From Bacteroidales bacterium (GTDB taxonomy: Bacteria > Bacteroidota > Bacteroidia > Bacteroidales > JAOZMU01), in NCBI GenBank assembly GCA_029934165.1, contig JAOZMU010000065.1:1-11087 (forward strand): a stretch of DNA of 11,087 bases, written 5' to 3'. Both the position numbers and the translations under genes were made by a program. The notes under the pieces were generated by a model. That model saw only the letters and a list, made by a program, of their open reading frames with translations. It was not told the DNA's origin and did not search any database. Positions 1-5,304 of the stretch are shown one piece after another. The first letter of the stretch is position 1. Every line of letters starts with the position of its first letter.

Positions 1-87
1 CTATTTAATGTTGCTTACGCATTTCTGCAAAGTTCACTTAATCAGCGAAATATGGACAAGTAAATATGTAAAAACTTTTGCATGAGT

Positions 88-115
88 GCTTACTTTATTA
101 AATTCATTTTACTAA
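88..115 (+). repeat. 28-bp direct repeat, copy 1
   Basis: This 28-base AT-rich sequence (begins GCTTACTTTATT, ends CATTTTACTAA) recurs exactly at 2868-2895 in the same orientation. A shared 10-mer, TTGCTTACGC, lies upstream of both copies (11-20 here, 2828-2837 there), at different distances. The two copies bracket the exosortase and amidase genes. They may be remnants of a duplicated intergenic segment, a dispersed repeat, or recombination ends. The sequence gives no direct evidence of mobility. Confidence 0.8.
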
Positions 116-172
116 TTGATTTTATTTGCATAAATAATTAAAATTTATCTAAAATGAAACAAAAATTGAATC

Positions 173-190
173 TTGTCCACATTGTCCACA
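173..190 (+). repeat. Tandem 9-bp repeat TTGTCCACA x2
   Basis: TTGTCCACA occurs twice head to tail, ending 3 bases before the ATG at 194. An inverted partner, TGGACAAG, lies at 53-60 and is the reverse complement of 172-179. Repeated half-sites just ahead of a start codon could be a regulator binding site, but no regulator gene is in view and no -7 element (TAnnTTTG) was found nearby. A regulatory role is only a guess. Confidence 0.45.
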
Positions 191-193
191 TAA

Positions 194-319
194 ATGAATA
201 AAAGTATTAAAAACTCGCTCAGAAATGCCTCAGTTTCAAGCCGTAGCGATGTGCCAAAGCCACACGAATGGGCTTTAATAATTGTGGCAGTAGTTGTTTC
301 ACGAAAAAGAATATTGTAA
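194..319 (+). CDS. Possible 41-aa exosortase-substrate-like peptide
   Basis: This is a short ORF, too small for most gene callers. It starts at an ATG directly after an in-frame TAA (191-193) and ends at TAA 317-319, three bases before the exosortase ATG and in the same frame. Its C-terminal half resembles a PEP-CTERM-type sorting tail: a P-K-P motif at residues 21-23, Trp26, a hydrophobic run at about 26-35, then a basic cluster R37-K38-R39 close to the end. Exosortases process such tails, so the position directly upstream of an exosortase gene is suggestive. Against it: no N-terminal signal peptide, a hydrophobic run of about 10 residues that is short for a membrane span, and no E in the PEP position. 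It could instead be a decayed substrate gene, an N-terminal extension of the exosortase cut off by a stop codon, or chance. Confidence 0.35.
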   Translation: MNKSIKNSLRNASVSSRSDVPKPHEWALIIVAVVVSRKRIL

Positions 320-322
320 AAA

Positions 323-1678
323 ATGCAACACACACACAAATTTGCAGCAGTCATAATTGTCGCTATTTTAATCAGTTATCAAAATTTGATTTTTTACGTT
401 AGTTTTGATTTTCAGATGATTATTGCCATAATTTTTGCGCCTTTTGTCATTTATTTCACCAATAAAAACAAAAAACCGCTGCGATTTGGTGTTTTTGCTT
501 TAGTGTTTCTTGTTTTATATCCGTTTCTAAAAATTCAATCGCTCTATTTCTTTGGTTTTACCTTCTTTATCCTGTTTTTGATAGAGGCAAATTATGGAAA
601 ACTCAACAATTTGCCAATATTTTTATTGCTTTTGCTCTCGCCATTAGCGTCTTATGTGTTTAATGTTTTTGGTTTTCCTATTCGTTTGCAATTGACAGAA
701 ATGGCAACAAACATGCTTTCAACTGTTTATCAAGACATTAGTTTTAGTGGAAATATTATTTATCTAGGGAAAAATGTTTATAAAGTAGCTCCCGAATGTA
801 TGGGACTGAATTTATTGACAACAGGATTAATAATAACACTTTATATAATTTCAAATTGTGAAAAGAAAAGTAAAAAAACTGCAAGTTTTTTTCAAACGTC
901 TATAATATTGTTCATTTCGCTACTGCTGATTGTTTTGAGTAATCTGATTCGGATAATTGGCATTGTGATACTTAACGCAGCCCCCGAAACACTTGCACAT
1001 GAGGTAATTGGAATTCTATCTTTAGTTTTATATGTCGTTGTGCCAATATATTATATTGTCAAAATATTTTCGCGCCACTTTTATAAAATGGATATAACTA
1101 AAATTCCTGATAATCAAACCAATAAACCGATTTTCAATTTTATTCGAAAATATAGAATTTCAACTATTTTGGGCATAATAATAATTATACAACTAAGTGT
1201 TTTTAATTATTTTAGAGCTGAATTTAGAAATAACAATTTCGACAAAAGTGTTGATAATATTAAGTTACAAAACTTTGATAAAGAGATTATTCAAGGAAAT
1301 ATTATTCAATTTAGGAACAAAAATGCACTAATTTACATAAAACCATCTGCGCAATTTTACGGTGCAGACCATACGCCCATGATTTGCTGGAAAGGAAGTG
1401 GTTACAATTTTTCTGCCGAGCAAATAATATCAATCGCAGGGCAAGAGGTGTATTGCTCGGTTTTGAAAAAAGAAGCCAGCAGCAAATTGCACACTGCATG
1501 GTGGTATGATAATGGTAATCACCAAACAATCAGCCAGATAGAGTGGCGTTGGAATATGCTCTTGGGCGAAAATCCCTACCGATTAATCAACGTAACTTGC
1601 AACACACGCGAAGATTTATTGCTTCAGGTACAAATTCTGTTGCAGACAAAAATTTCATCACACACTTCCCTAAAATAA
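323..1678 (+). CDS. xrtN: Exosortase, XrtN-like, with EpsI-like C-terminal domain
   Basis: This is an integral inner-membrane cysteine transpeptidase of the exosortase/archaeosortase family, which cleaves C-terminal sorting tails of exported proteins. The catalytic triad is visible: Cys159 in A-P-E-C-M-G-L, Arg210 in N-L-I-R, and His226 in A-H-E-V-I-G. Several membrane helices lie within residues 7-115 and 161-248, with one more at about 279-297. Residues 300-451 form a soluble domain with Cys355 in I-C-W-K-G-S-G-Y, resembling the EpsI/DUF3485 domain often fused to or encoded beside exosortases. The length of 451 residues and the fused domain fit the Bacteroidota exosortase N group; the symbol is assigned from architecture only. 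The start is the first ATG after an in-frame stop at 317-319, with no Shine-Dalgarno sequence. The VIT-domain partner that I associate with XrtN is not in the window; only the 41-aa ORF precedes it. The exosortase call is firm, the subtype less so. Confidence 0.88.
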   Translation: MQHTHKFAAVIIVAILISYQNLIFYVSFDFQMIIAIIFAPFVIYFTNKNKKPLRFGVFALVFLVLYPFLKIQSLYFFGFTFFILFLIEANYGKLNNLPIFLLLLLSPLASYVFNVFGFPIRLQLTEMATNMLSTVYQDISFSGNIIYLGKNVYKVAPECMGLNLLTTGLIITLYIISNCEKKSKKTASFFQTSIILFISLLLIVLSNLIRIIGIVILNAAPETLAHEVIGILSLVLYVVVPIYYIVKIFSRHFYKMDITKIPDNQTNKPIFNFIRKYRISTILGIIIIIQLSVFNYFRAEFRNNNFDKSVDNIKLQNFDKEIIQGNIIQFRNKNALIYIKPSAQFYGADHTPMICWKGSGYNFSAEQIISIAGQEVYCSVLKKEASSKLHTAWWYDNGNHQTISQIEWRWNMLLGENPYRLINVTCNTREDLLLQVQILLQTKISSHTSLK

Positions 1679-1742
1679 TGCACTTGGCACAATGTTTTGC
1701 ATAAGAAATTTGTCTTTTCGCTAAAAAGTGTTATTTTTAATT

Positions 1743-1775
1743 TTTGAGAAAGTTAGAAAATAATTTGTAGCTTTG
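1743..1775 (+). promoter_or_regulatory. Bacteroidota-type promoter for the amidase gene
   Basis: TTTG at 1743-1746 and TAGCTTTG at 1768-1775 are separated by 21 bases. This matches the Bacteroidota primary-sigma pattern TTTG-N19-21-TAnnTTTG. Transcription would begin roughly 5-10 bases after 1775, giving a leader of about 40 bases before the ATG at 1822. It implies that the amidase is transcribed separately from the exosortase. Confidence 0.6.
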
Positions 1776-1821
1776 ACACGCAAAAGTAATTAATTGTAAA
1801 TTTTAAAATAAAGACGTAATC

Positions 1822-2634
1822 ATGGAAATAATCAACAATCGCATCAAAGGTGCAAAATACGTACAGGCACTTAAACACGGAAACAAATTTCGCACAGGCT
1901 ATCCTGATGCAATCGTAATTCACTTTACAGCAGGACCAAACGGAGCAGCAACGGTAAATTATTTTAAAGGAAAATATGCCAAAGCATCTGCGCACGTTGT
2001 TGTGGATACCGATGGCTCTATTACGCAAATGGTTCCCTTCGATACTGTCGCATGGCATGCCGGAAGAAGCTCATTTAAAGGCAGAAACGGCTATAATTTT
2101 TTCTCTATCGGCATCGAAATTGTTAATGAAGGCTGGTTGAAAAAAAGTGGCAACGTTTATCGTGGACATTATGGAGCTACGTATAAAGCTGAGGAAATTG
2201 TCGAAGGCGAACACCGTAATCCTAAATACCATTATTTAAAATATTGGCACGAATATACTGAGGCACAAATACTCGCAGTGAAAGAACTTTGCATTGCTCT
2301 GATTGAAACTTATGATGTAAAACTAATTGTTGGACACGAAGAAATTACAATCGGAAAATCTGACCCCGGTCCAGCATTTCCTTTGGATAAGCTTAGAGAT
2401 GAGCTACTTGGCAGTGGTCGTGATGAGAACGGACCAGACACAGAAATTGGTAAAGACATGAAAGTTACTGCGTCTAAGCTAAATTTCCGTACATCGCCGA
2501 GTCTTTATGCTGCAAAAGCAGGACCGCCACTTGTTCGTGGGCATAAAGTCAAAGTTGTTGGAACAGAAGGCTCATGGTCGAAGATAAAAGTAGAGGTCGA
2601 AGGCTGGATTGCATCTAAATATATTTCGGAATAA
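1822..2634 (+). CDS. N-acetylmuramoyl-L-alanine amidase (Amidase_2) with C-terminal SH3-like domain
   Basis: This is a zinc amidase that cuts the bond between N-acetylmuramic acid and the stem-peptide L-Ala in peptidoglycan. The Amidase_2 / T7-lysozyme fold spans about residues 25-195. Expected zinc ligands are His34 (V-I-H-F-T-A), His172 (V-G-H-E-E-I) and Asp181 (K-S-D-P-G-P); Glu99 in I-G-I-E-I-V-N and Lys179 are the usual active-site residues. H58 and the A-W-H-A-G motif (H79) are also family features. Residues about 213-270 form a bacterial SH3-like domain (L-N-F-R-T-S-P through G-W-I-A-S-K-Y), probably for wall binding. There is no signal peptide or N-terminal membrane segment, which is normal for a phage endolysin exported through a holin and unusual for a housekeeping periplasmic amidase. 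The gene has its own promoter and is followed by a structured intergenic region, then spanin-like and holin-like genes. Confidence 0.93.
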   Translation: MEIINNRIKGAKYVQALKHGNKFRTGYPDAIVIHFTAGPNGAATVNYFKGKYAKASAHVVVDTDGSITQMVPFDTVAWHAGRSSFKGRNGYNFFSIGIEIVNEGWLKKSGNVYRGHYGATYKAEEIVEGEHRNPKYHYLKYWHEYTEAQILAVKELCIALIETYDVKLIVGHEEITIGKSDPGPAFPLDKLRDELLGSGRDENGPDTEIGKDMKVTASKLNFRTSPSLYAAKAGPPLVRGHKVKVVGTEGSWSKIKVEVEGWIASKYISE

Positions 2635-2688
2635 ATTTAGCGCACAAAAGTAATCGACACTTTTATAGTTGCTATTGCGCTGAAATTT
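2633..2688 (+). other. Two-level stem-loop overlapping the amidase stop codon
   Basis: AAATTT-AGCGCA (2633-2644) pairs with TGCGCT-g-AAATTT (2676-2688), giving 12 base pairs with one bulged G. Inside it, AAAAGT (2646-2651) pairs with ACTTTT (2659-2664). The outer stem begins within the amidase stop codon. No U-tract follows directly, so a 3'-end stabilising structure or dispersed palindrome is as likely as a terminator. Confidence 0.5.
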
Positions 2689-2729
2689 AACCGTTTATAA
2701 TTGCTAACATTATAGCAATATATGGCATC

Positions 2730-2772
2730 TTACCAGAAATAAAAACAAGGAATGTATTTTTGTTTCTGGTAA
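2730..2772 (+). terminator. Long hairpin, likely terminator after the amidase
   Basis: Positions 2730-2745 pair with 2757-2772, starting TTACCAGAAA and ending TTTCTGGTAA. That is 16 base pairs including one G-U pair, extendable by one pair past a single mismatch, with a loop of about 7-11 bases. The right arm is followed by TATTTTTAT. This fits a Rho-independent terminator about 95 bases past the amidase stop, though the stem is long and AT-rich for one; it could also be a palindromic repeat element. Confidence 0.5.
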
Positions 2773-2867
2773 TATTTTTATCATATAAGTACTTTTGTAA
2801 GTAATGGAAAATTAATAATTAATAATTTTGCTTACGCCTGATTTAATTTTAGTTAGGAATTTTAATG

Positions 2868-2895
2868 GCTTACTTTATTAAATTCATTTTACTAA
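2868..2895 (+). repeat. 28-bp direct repeat, copy 2
   Basis: This is an exact same-orientation copy of 88-115, with the shared upstream 10-mer TTGCTTACGC at 2828-2837. The distance from that 10-mer is 37 bases shorter than in copy 1, so the copies may be indel variants of one duplicated intergenic segment. Confidence 0.8.
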
Positions 2896-3026
2896 GAGTA
2901 CTTACTTATCAAAAGAAGTTATTGAAAAATTGTAATCTTCGTTCTAAAGTCTGATGTCATAACAAAAATTTTTAAATTAATCAGGTTGAAATAATTTGGT
3001 TCAAACGACTTGCAAAAACAAAAAAC

Positions 3027-3443
3027 ATGAAACGTTGGATAATTGTATTACTAATAATCGCAGTGTTAGCCGTAATTGCCGCTTATGTATTCGATTTGTC
3101 GTGGCAAGACGTTACGATGGTTGCTGCCGCTATTGCTGCTCCATTCAAGTTTATTATCAAAAAATTTGGCGAACAAGGCGATGGCGTTAAAAAAGCTGCC
3201 GATAACTATAAAAAAGTTAAAGAAGAGAACGCCAAATATCGCAAAGAAATAGACGAACAAATAGAACAGCGCAAAAAACGAGAAACAGATTTGCAAAACC
3301 AAATTACGTTGCGCGAAATGGAAATCGAAAAGCTCCGCGAACAACGCAAAGAGCTTAACCAAGAAGACGAAACCCTTAGCTCCGACAACAAAGCCTTGGA
3401 AGAAGAAATTCGCGATTTCGAAGAAAAATATGGGTATAAATAG
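3027..3443 (+). CDS. Small membrane protein with long coiled coil (i-spanin-like)
   Basis: This 138-residue protein belongs to no family I can name. The N-terminus is M-K-R-W followed by a clear membrane helix (about 4-22). A second hydrophobic stretch follows at about 29-45 (V-T-M-V-A-A-A-I-A-A-P-F). Residues about 55-134 are almost entirely charged and polar with heptad spacing, a long coiled coil rich in E, K, R and Q. If only the first helix spans the membrane, the coiled coil is periplasmic and the architecture matches phage inner-membrane spanins (Rz type). If both span, the coiled coil is cytoplasmic. The ATG at 3027 follows an A-rich leader without Shine-Dalgarno, normal for Bacteroidota. 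The neighbours (amidase upstream, signal-peptide coiled-coil protein and three-TM protein downstream) suggest a shared envelope function. The spanin role is inference. Confidence 0.85.
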   Translation: MKRWIIVLLIIAVLAVIAAYVFDLSWQDVTMVAAAIAAPFKFIIKKFGEQGDGVKKAADNYKKVKEENAKYRKEIDEQIEQRKKRETDLQNQITLREMEIEKLREQRKELNQEDETLSSDNKALEEEIRDFEEKYGYK

Positions 3444-3486
3444 CAGTGCCAAAAAACAATCAAAAACATCTCGAAAGAAAACCAAT

Positions 3487-3933
3487 ATGAAACCTACTAT
3501 ATTACTGATAATAATGTTTTTATGTATCGGAACGTACAGTTCAGATGCACAAAGCAAGGTATCAATAATACCAAAAAACACAGAAAAAACTATTACTGCA
3601 AAAGACGATACACTTTTGGTTATGCCAGAATATATGTTTCGTAGAATAAAAAAAAATGCCGACCGCTTAGAAATAGCACAGCGGCAGGTTGCAAATGCTG
3701 ATGTCCAAATCGAAAAACTCGAACATCAAATCAAAGACCACAAGGAGCTTATCAACTCAAAAGAAAGCACCATCAACGATATGAAGAAGAAAGAAAAAAC
3801 TTATATCGCAGATAACAAGGCTGCCGATGAATTAATTGAGGCTCAAAAAAAAGAACTCAAAAAACAACGCCGGATAAAAATTATTGCTCTGATAGCAATT
3901 CCTGTTGCTTTTGTAATAGGCTTTTTCTTATAA
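3487..3933 (+). CDS. Exported coiled-coil protein with C-terminal membrane anchor (u-spanin-like)
   Basis: A 148-residue protein counted from the ATG at 3487. That start gives a compact signal peptide (M-K-P-T-I-L-L-I-I-M-F-L) with cleavage near D-A-Q-S (20-23), a typical Bacteroidota pattern. The upstream ATG at 3430 overlaps the previous gene by 14 bases but would add 19 basic residues before the signal peptide, so it is less likely. Residues about 52-127 form a coiled coil rich in K, E, Q and N. Residues about 131-148 are a hydrophobic segment at the extreme C-terminus. An N-terminal export signal plus C-terminal membrane helix is the layout of unimolecular spanins; similar signal/coiled-coil/TM proteins are, from memory, common in Bacteroidota phages. 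Cys13 lies inside the hydrophobic core but is not in a proper lipobox. The basic K-K-Q-R-R before the last helix conflicts with the positive-inside rule for that topology. Confidence 0.82.
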   Translation: MKPTILLIIMFLCIGTYSSDAQSKVSIIPKNTEKTITAKDDTLLVMPEYMFRRIKKNADRLEIAQRQVANADVQIEKLEHQIKDHKELINSKESTINDMKKKEKTYIADNKAADELIEAQKKELKKQRRIKIIALIAIPVAFVIGFFL

Positions 3934-3942
3934 ATAAACACA

Positions 3943-3961
3943 GACATCCGCTATGTCGGAT
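3943..3961 (+). other. Small inverted repeat after the 3487-3933 gene
   Basis: Two mutually exclusive short stems are possible: GACAT (3943-3947) with ATGTC (3953-3957), or ATCCG (3946-3950) with CGGAT (3957-3961), the latter followed by TTT. This is weak as a terminator; it could attenuate transcription into the next gene. Confidence 0.25.
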
Positions 3962-3985
3962 TTTACCAAAATAGCAAATCGCGAC

Positions 3986-4013
3986 ACACGAAGAGCAAAA
4001 CGCTTTTTTGTGT
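3986..4013 (+). promoter_or_regulatory. Stem-loop 20 bases ahead of the holin-like start
   Basis: ACAC-GAAGAGC (3986-3996) can pair with GCTTTTT-t-GTGT (4002-4013), giving 11 pairs (two of them G-U) with one bulged T and a loop of aaaac. It lies between two co-directional genes and just upstream of the ATG at 4033. It could be an attenuator or terminator (its 3' arm contains six T) or a translation-controlling hairpin. Confidence 0.35.
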
Positions 4014-4032
4014 ATTGCATAAACTTAAACAA

Positions 4033-4680
4033 ATGAATGAAGAAACAGTAAAACAAATGTCTGCACTTGACCCAGGGATACTTGATTTTAACTTGCAGAT
4101 TTACACACCTATTGCGATTTGGATGTTTGGTGTGTTAATACTATTTATTTTCCTCCTCCGGAAATACACTTTAGCCACTTGGACTGAAGACAATCCAAAT
4201 CCATATTCCGGAGAAACACTAAGTATGCCAAGGGGCGTTTTTCGTGGCATTTTGACAATGACCCTTTTGTTTATCATCGTCTTTTTGGAAATATTAACAA
4301 TTTTCCATACTGGATTTGAGCAGGAAATTGACGGATTTATGACAGCCTTTCAAATGATGATAGCATTTTATTTTGGGTCTAAAGTTATGCACCACGTTAC
4401 AAGTGCCGACCGCAAAAAAGTCATCGAAACATCTCGACACGACACAATTAGCAAAGAAGAGCTATCTACCAAAATGTCTCCAGCAGTGTCGCCAGTTTCA
4501 AGTTTTTCCGAAACCCAAACAATGCCAATCCAAGACCCCAACAACGGAATGAACAATGAAACCCAAAACGAAACAATGGACGAATATCCGCCCGAAGACA
4601 TGATGCCACCATCGGATATGATGTCGCCAGAAGAAGATAATTTTGAAGACAAAAACAACGATGACGCTCCTGTGGGATAG
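4033..4680 (+). CDS. Three-TM membrane protein with YFGS motif and acidic tail (holin-like)
   Basis: A 215-residue protein from the ATG at 4033; a TTG at 4015 would add six residues and is less likely. Hydrophobic segments lie at about 25-43, 70-91 and 102-117. The third ends in A-F-Y-F-G-S-K, and a Y-F-G-S motif closing the last helix is seen in some three-TM phage holin-like proteins. Segment two is preceded by M-P-R-G-V-F-R-G, a basic membrane-edge motif. Residues about 135-215 are a low-complexity, probably disordered tail that is strongly acidic at its end, with repeated D/S-M-M-x-P units near 189-199. Downstream of an amidase without a signal peptide and two spanin-like coiled-coil proteins, a pore-forming holin role is attractive, but no similarity search backs it. 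It ends just ahead of a strong terminator. Confidence 0.85.
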   Translation: MNEETVKQMSALDPGILDFNLQIYTPIAIWMFGVLILFIFLLRKYTLATWTEDNPNPYSGETLSMPRGVFRGILTMTLLFIIVFLEILTIFHTGFEQEIDGFMTAFQMMIAFYFGSKVMHHVTSADRKKVIETSRHDTISKEELSTKMSPAVSPVSSFSETQTMPIQDPNNGMNNETQNETMDEYPPEDMMPPSDMMSPEEDNFEDKNNDDAPVG

Positions 4681-4706
4681 TCAGATAGCAAATTTAACTC
4701 TATAAC

Positions 4707-4742
4707 AAAAAAACGCCTCGAATTTCTTCGAGGCGTTTTTTA
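4707..4742. terminator. Strong bidirectional Rho-independent terminator
   Basis: CGCCTCGAA (4714-4722) pairs perfectly with TTCGAGGCG (4727-4735) around a TTTC loop, with seven A on the left and six T on the right. It serves the plus-strand gene ending at 4680 and the minus-strand gene whose stop codon (4740-4742) touches the T-run. Convergent genes sharing one hairpin explain its symmetry. Confidence 0.95.
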
Positions 4743-5141
4743 TTTTATCGGCACACCAATCCATTCGTATGCCTCTCGAATTGTTCTAAAAATCGTAATT
4801 TCAAAATTATTTTTCAGCGCATTCTCTTGCAAAATACGTTTGTCGTTGTGGTCCATCAAACCCTCTTTTGCAACCAGAGCAGTTTTTTTGAGCTTCTCGT
4901 TCACCAAATTCGGCAATAACGTATTTCGCACCCAAATTTTATCTTCACGCGTCAGCTTGCTAACGCTCGACAAGTCCGAAATCCAAAAACAAACATCGTA
5001 TTTCTTCATCACAACCAACGCCTTCGTCATTGTCATGCGATACCGCGTGCTATCTGCATTTGGGGCTTTCCAGATAACCTCAACGGTTTTGGCTTCTTTA
5101 TAATAATTTACTTCTGCGTGCGTGTCTTCATAGTATTTCAT
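4740..5141 (-). CDS. STAS/SpoIIAA-like domain protein
   Basis: A 133-residue soluble protein without signal peptide or membrane segment. Pattern and length resemble the SpoIIAA-like STAS/SEC14-type proteins widespread in Bacteroidota: an N-terminal strand pair (V-N-Y-Y through V-E-V-I-W-K), a helix, the strand V-C-F-W-I-S-D-L-S (about 50-58), then W-V-R-N-T-L-L-P-N (about 70-78), a strand K-K-T-A-L-V-A, and a C-terminal helix R-E-A-Y-E-W-I (about 122-128). Such proteins are usually small regulatory or lipid-binding folds with no known function in this clade. The start is the ATG at 5139-5141; no promoter was recognised in the 163 bases to the next gene. The assignment rests on recalled sequence pattern, not a search. 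Confidence 0.75.
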   Translation of the reverse strand: MKYYEDTHAEVNYYKEAKTVEVIWKAPNADSTRYRMTMTKALVVMKKYDVCFWISDLSSVSKLTREDKIWVRNTLLPNLVNEKLKKTALVAKEGLMDHNDKRILQENALKNNFEITIFRTIREAYEWIGVPIK

Positions 5142-5304
5142 GGTGGTATTTTTAGTGAATAGCTTGTATTTATTTATTGGACTAAAGACTATCTGATTAT
5201 TTATACAAGATTTTGTTCATAAAGTTGATTTACAGATGTTTGCAAAACACAATTTAAAAATGTCATGCGTATTGGAAGTACTCTTACAAAAGTTCTTGCG
5301 TTTT

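Larger units (their letters stand above)
2635..3026. other. 392-base intergenic region rich in inverted repeats
   Basis: No convincing ORF lies between the amidase and the next gene. In order the stretch holds a nested stem-loop (2633-2688), a 7-bp stem-loop (ATTGCTA 2700-2706 with TAGCAAT 2713-2719), a long terminator-like hairpin (2730-2772), an AATTAATAATTAATAATT run near 2810-2828, the 10-mer TTGCTTACGC (2828-2837), and the second 28-bp direct repeat (2868-2895). From 2900 to 3026 nothing clear is seen, and no good TAnnTTTG element was found for the gene at 3027. Confidence 0.7.

Noticed and set aside
256..276. Hairpin AAAGCC / GGCTTT followed by TTTAATAATT, as a terminator
   Set aside because: The stem is only 6 bp with a 9-base loop and a poor T-run, and it lies inside the candidate 41-codon ORF. 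It is kept only as an alternative explanation for that stretch.
1753..2058. 101-codon minus-strand ORF over the amidase start
   Set aside because: It is a Cys/Phe-rich antisense frame covering the amidase's catalytic region and its promoter, with no recognisable pattern.
2996..3190. 64-codon plus-strand ORF overlapping the coiled-coil gene
   Set aside because: It is in another frame of the 3027-3443 gene, rich in Cys and Arg, and the overlapping gene has clear TM and coiled-coil patterns.
3430..3486. Upstream start for the signal-peptide coiled-coil protein
   Set aside because: It would put 19 basic and polar residues before the signal peptide. The ATG at 3487 gives a normal Bacteroidota signal sequence.
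3066..3581. 171-codon minus-strand ORF opposite the coiled-coil genes
   Set aside because: It is a Phe-rich antisense shadow of Lys/Glu-rich coding sequence, with no domain pattern of its own.
4368..4691. 107-codon minus-strand ORF opposite the holin-like tail
   Set aside because: It is a Ser-rich mirror of the low-complexity acidic tail on the plus strand.
5142..5304. Search for a terminator or CRISPR-like pattern between the STAS-like and restriction genes
   Set aside because: Only an imperfect AAGTACT/AGTTCTT palindrome near 5268-5295 was seen, with a mismatch in the stem. There is no periodic repeat.
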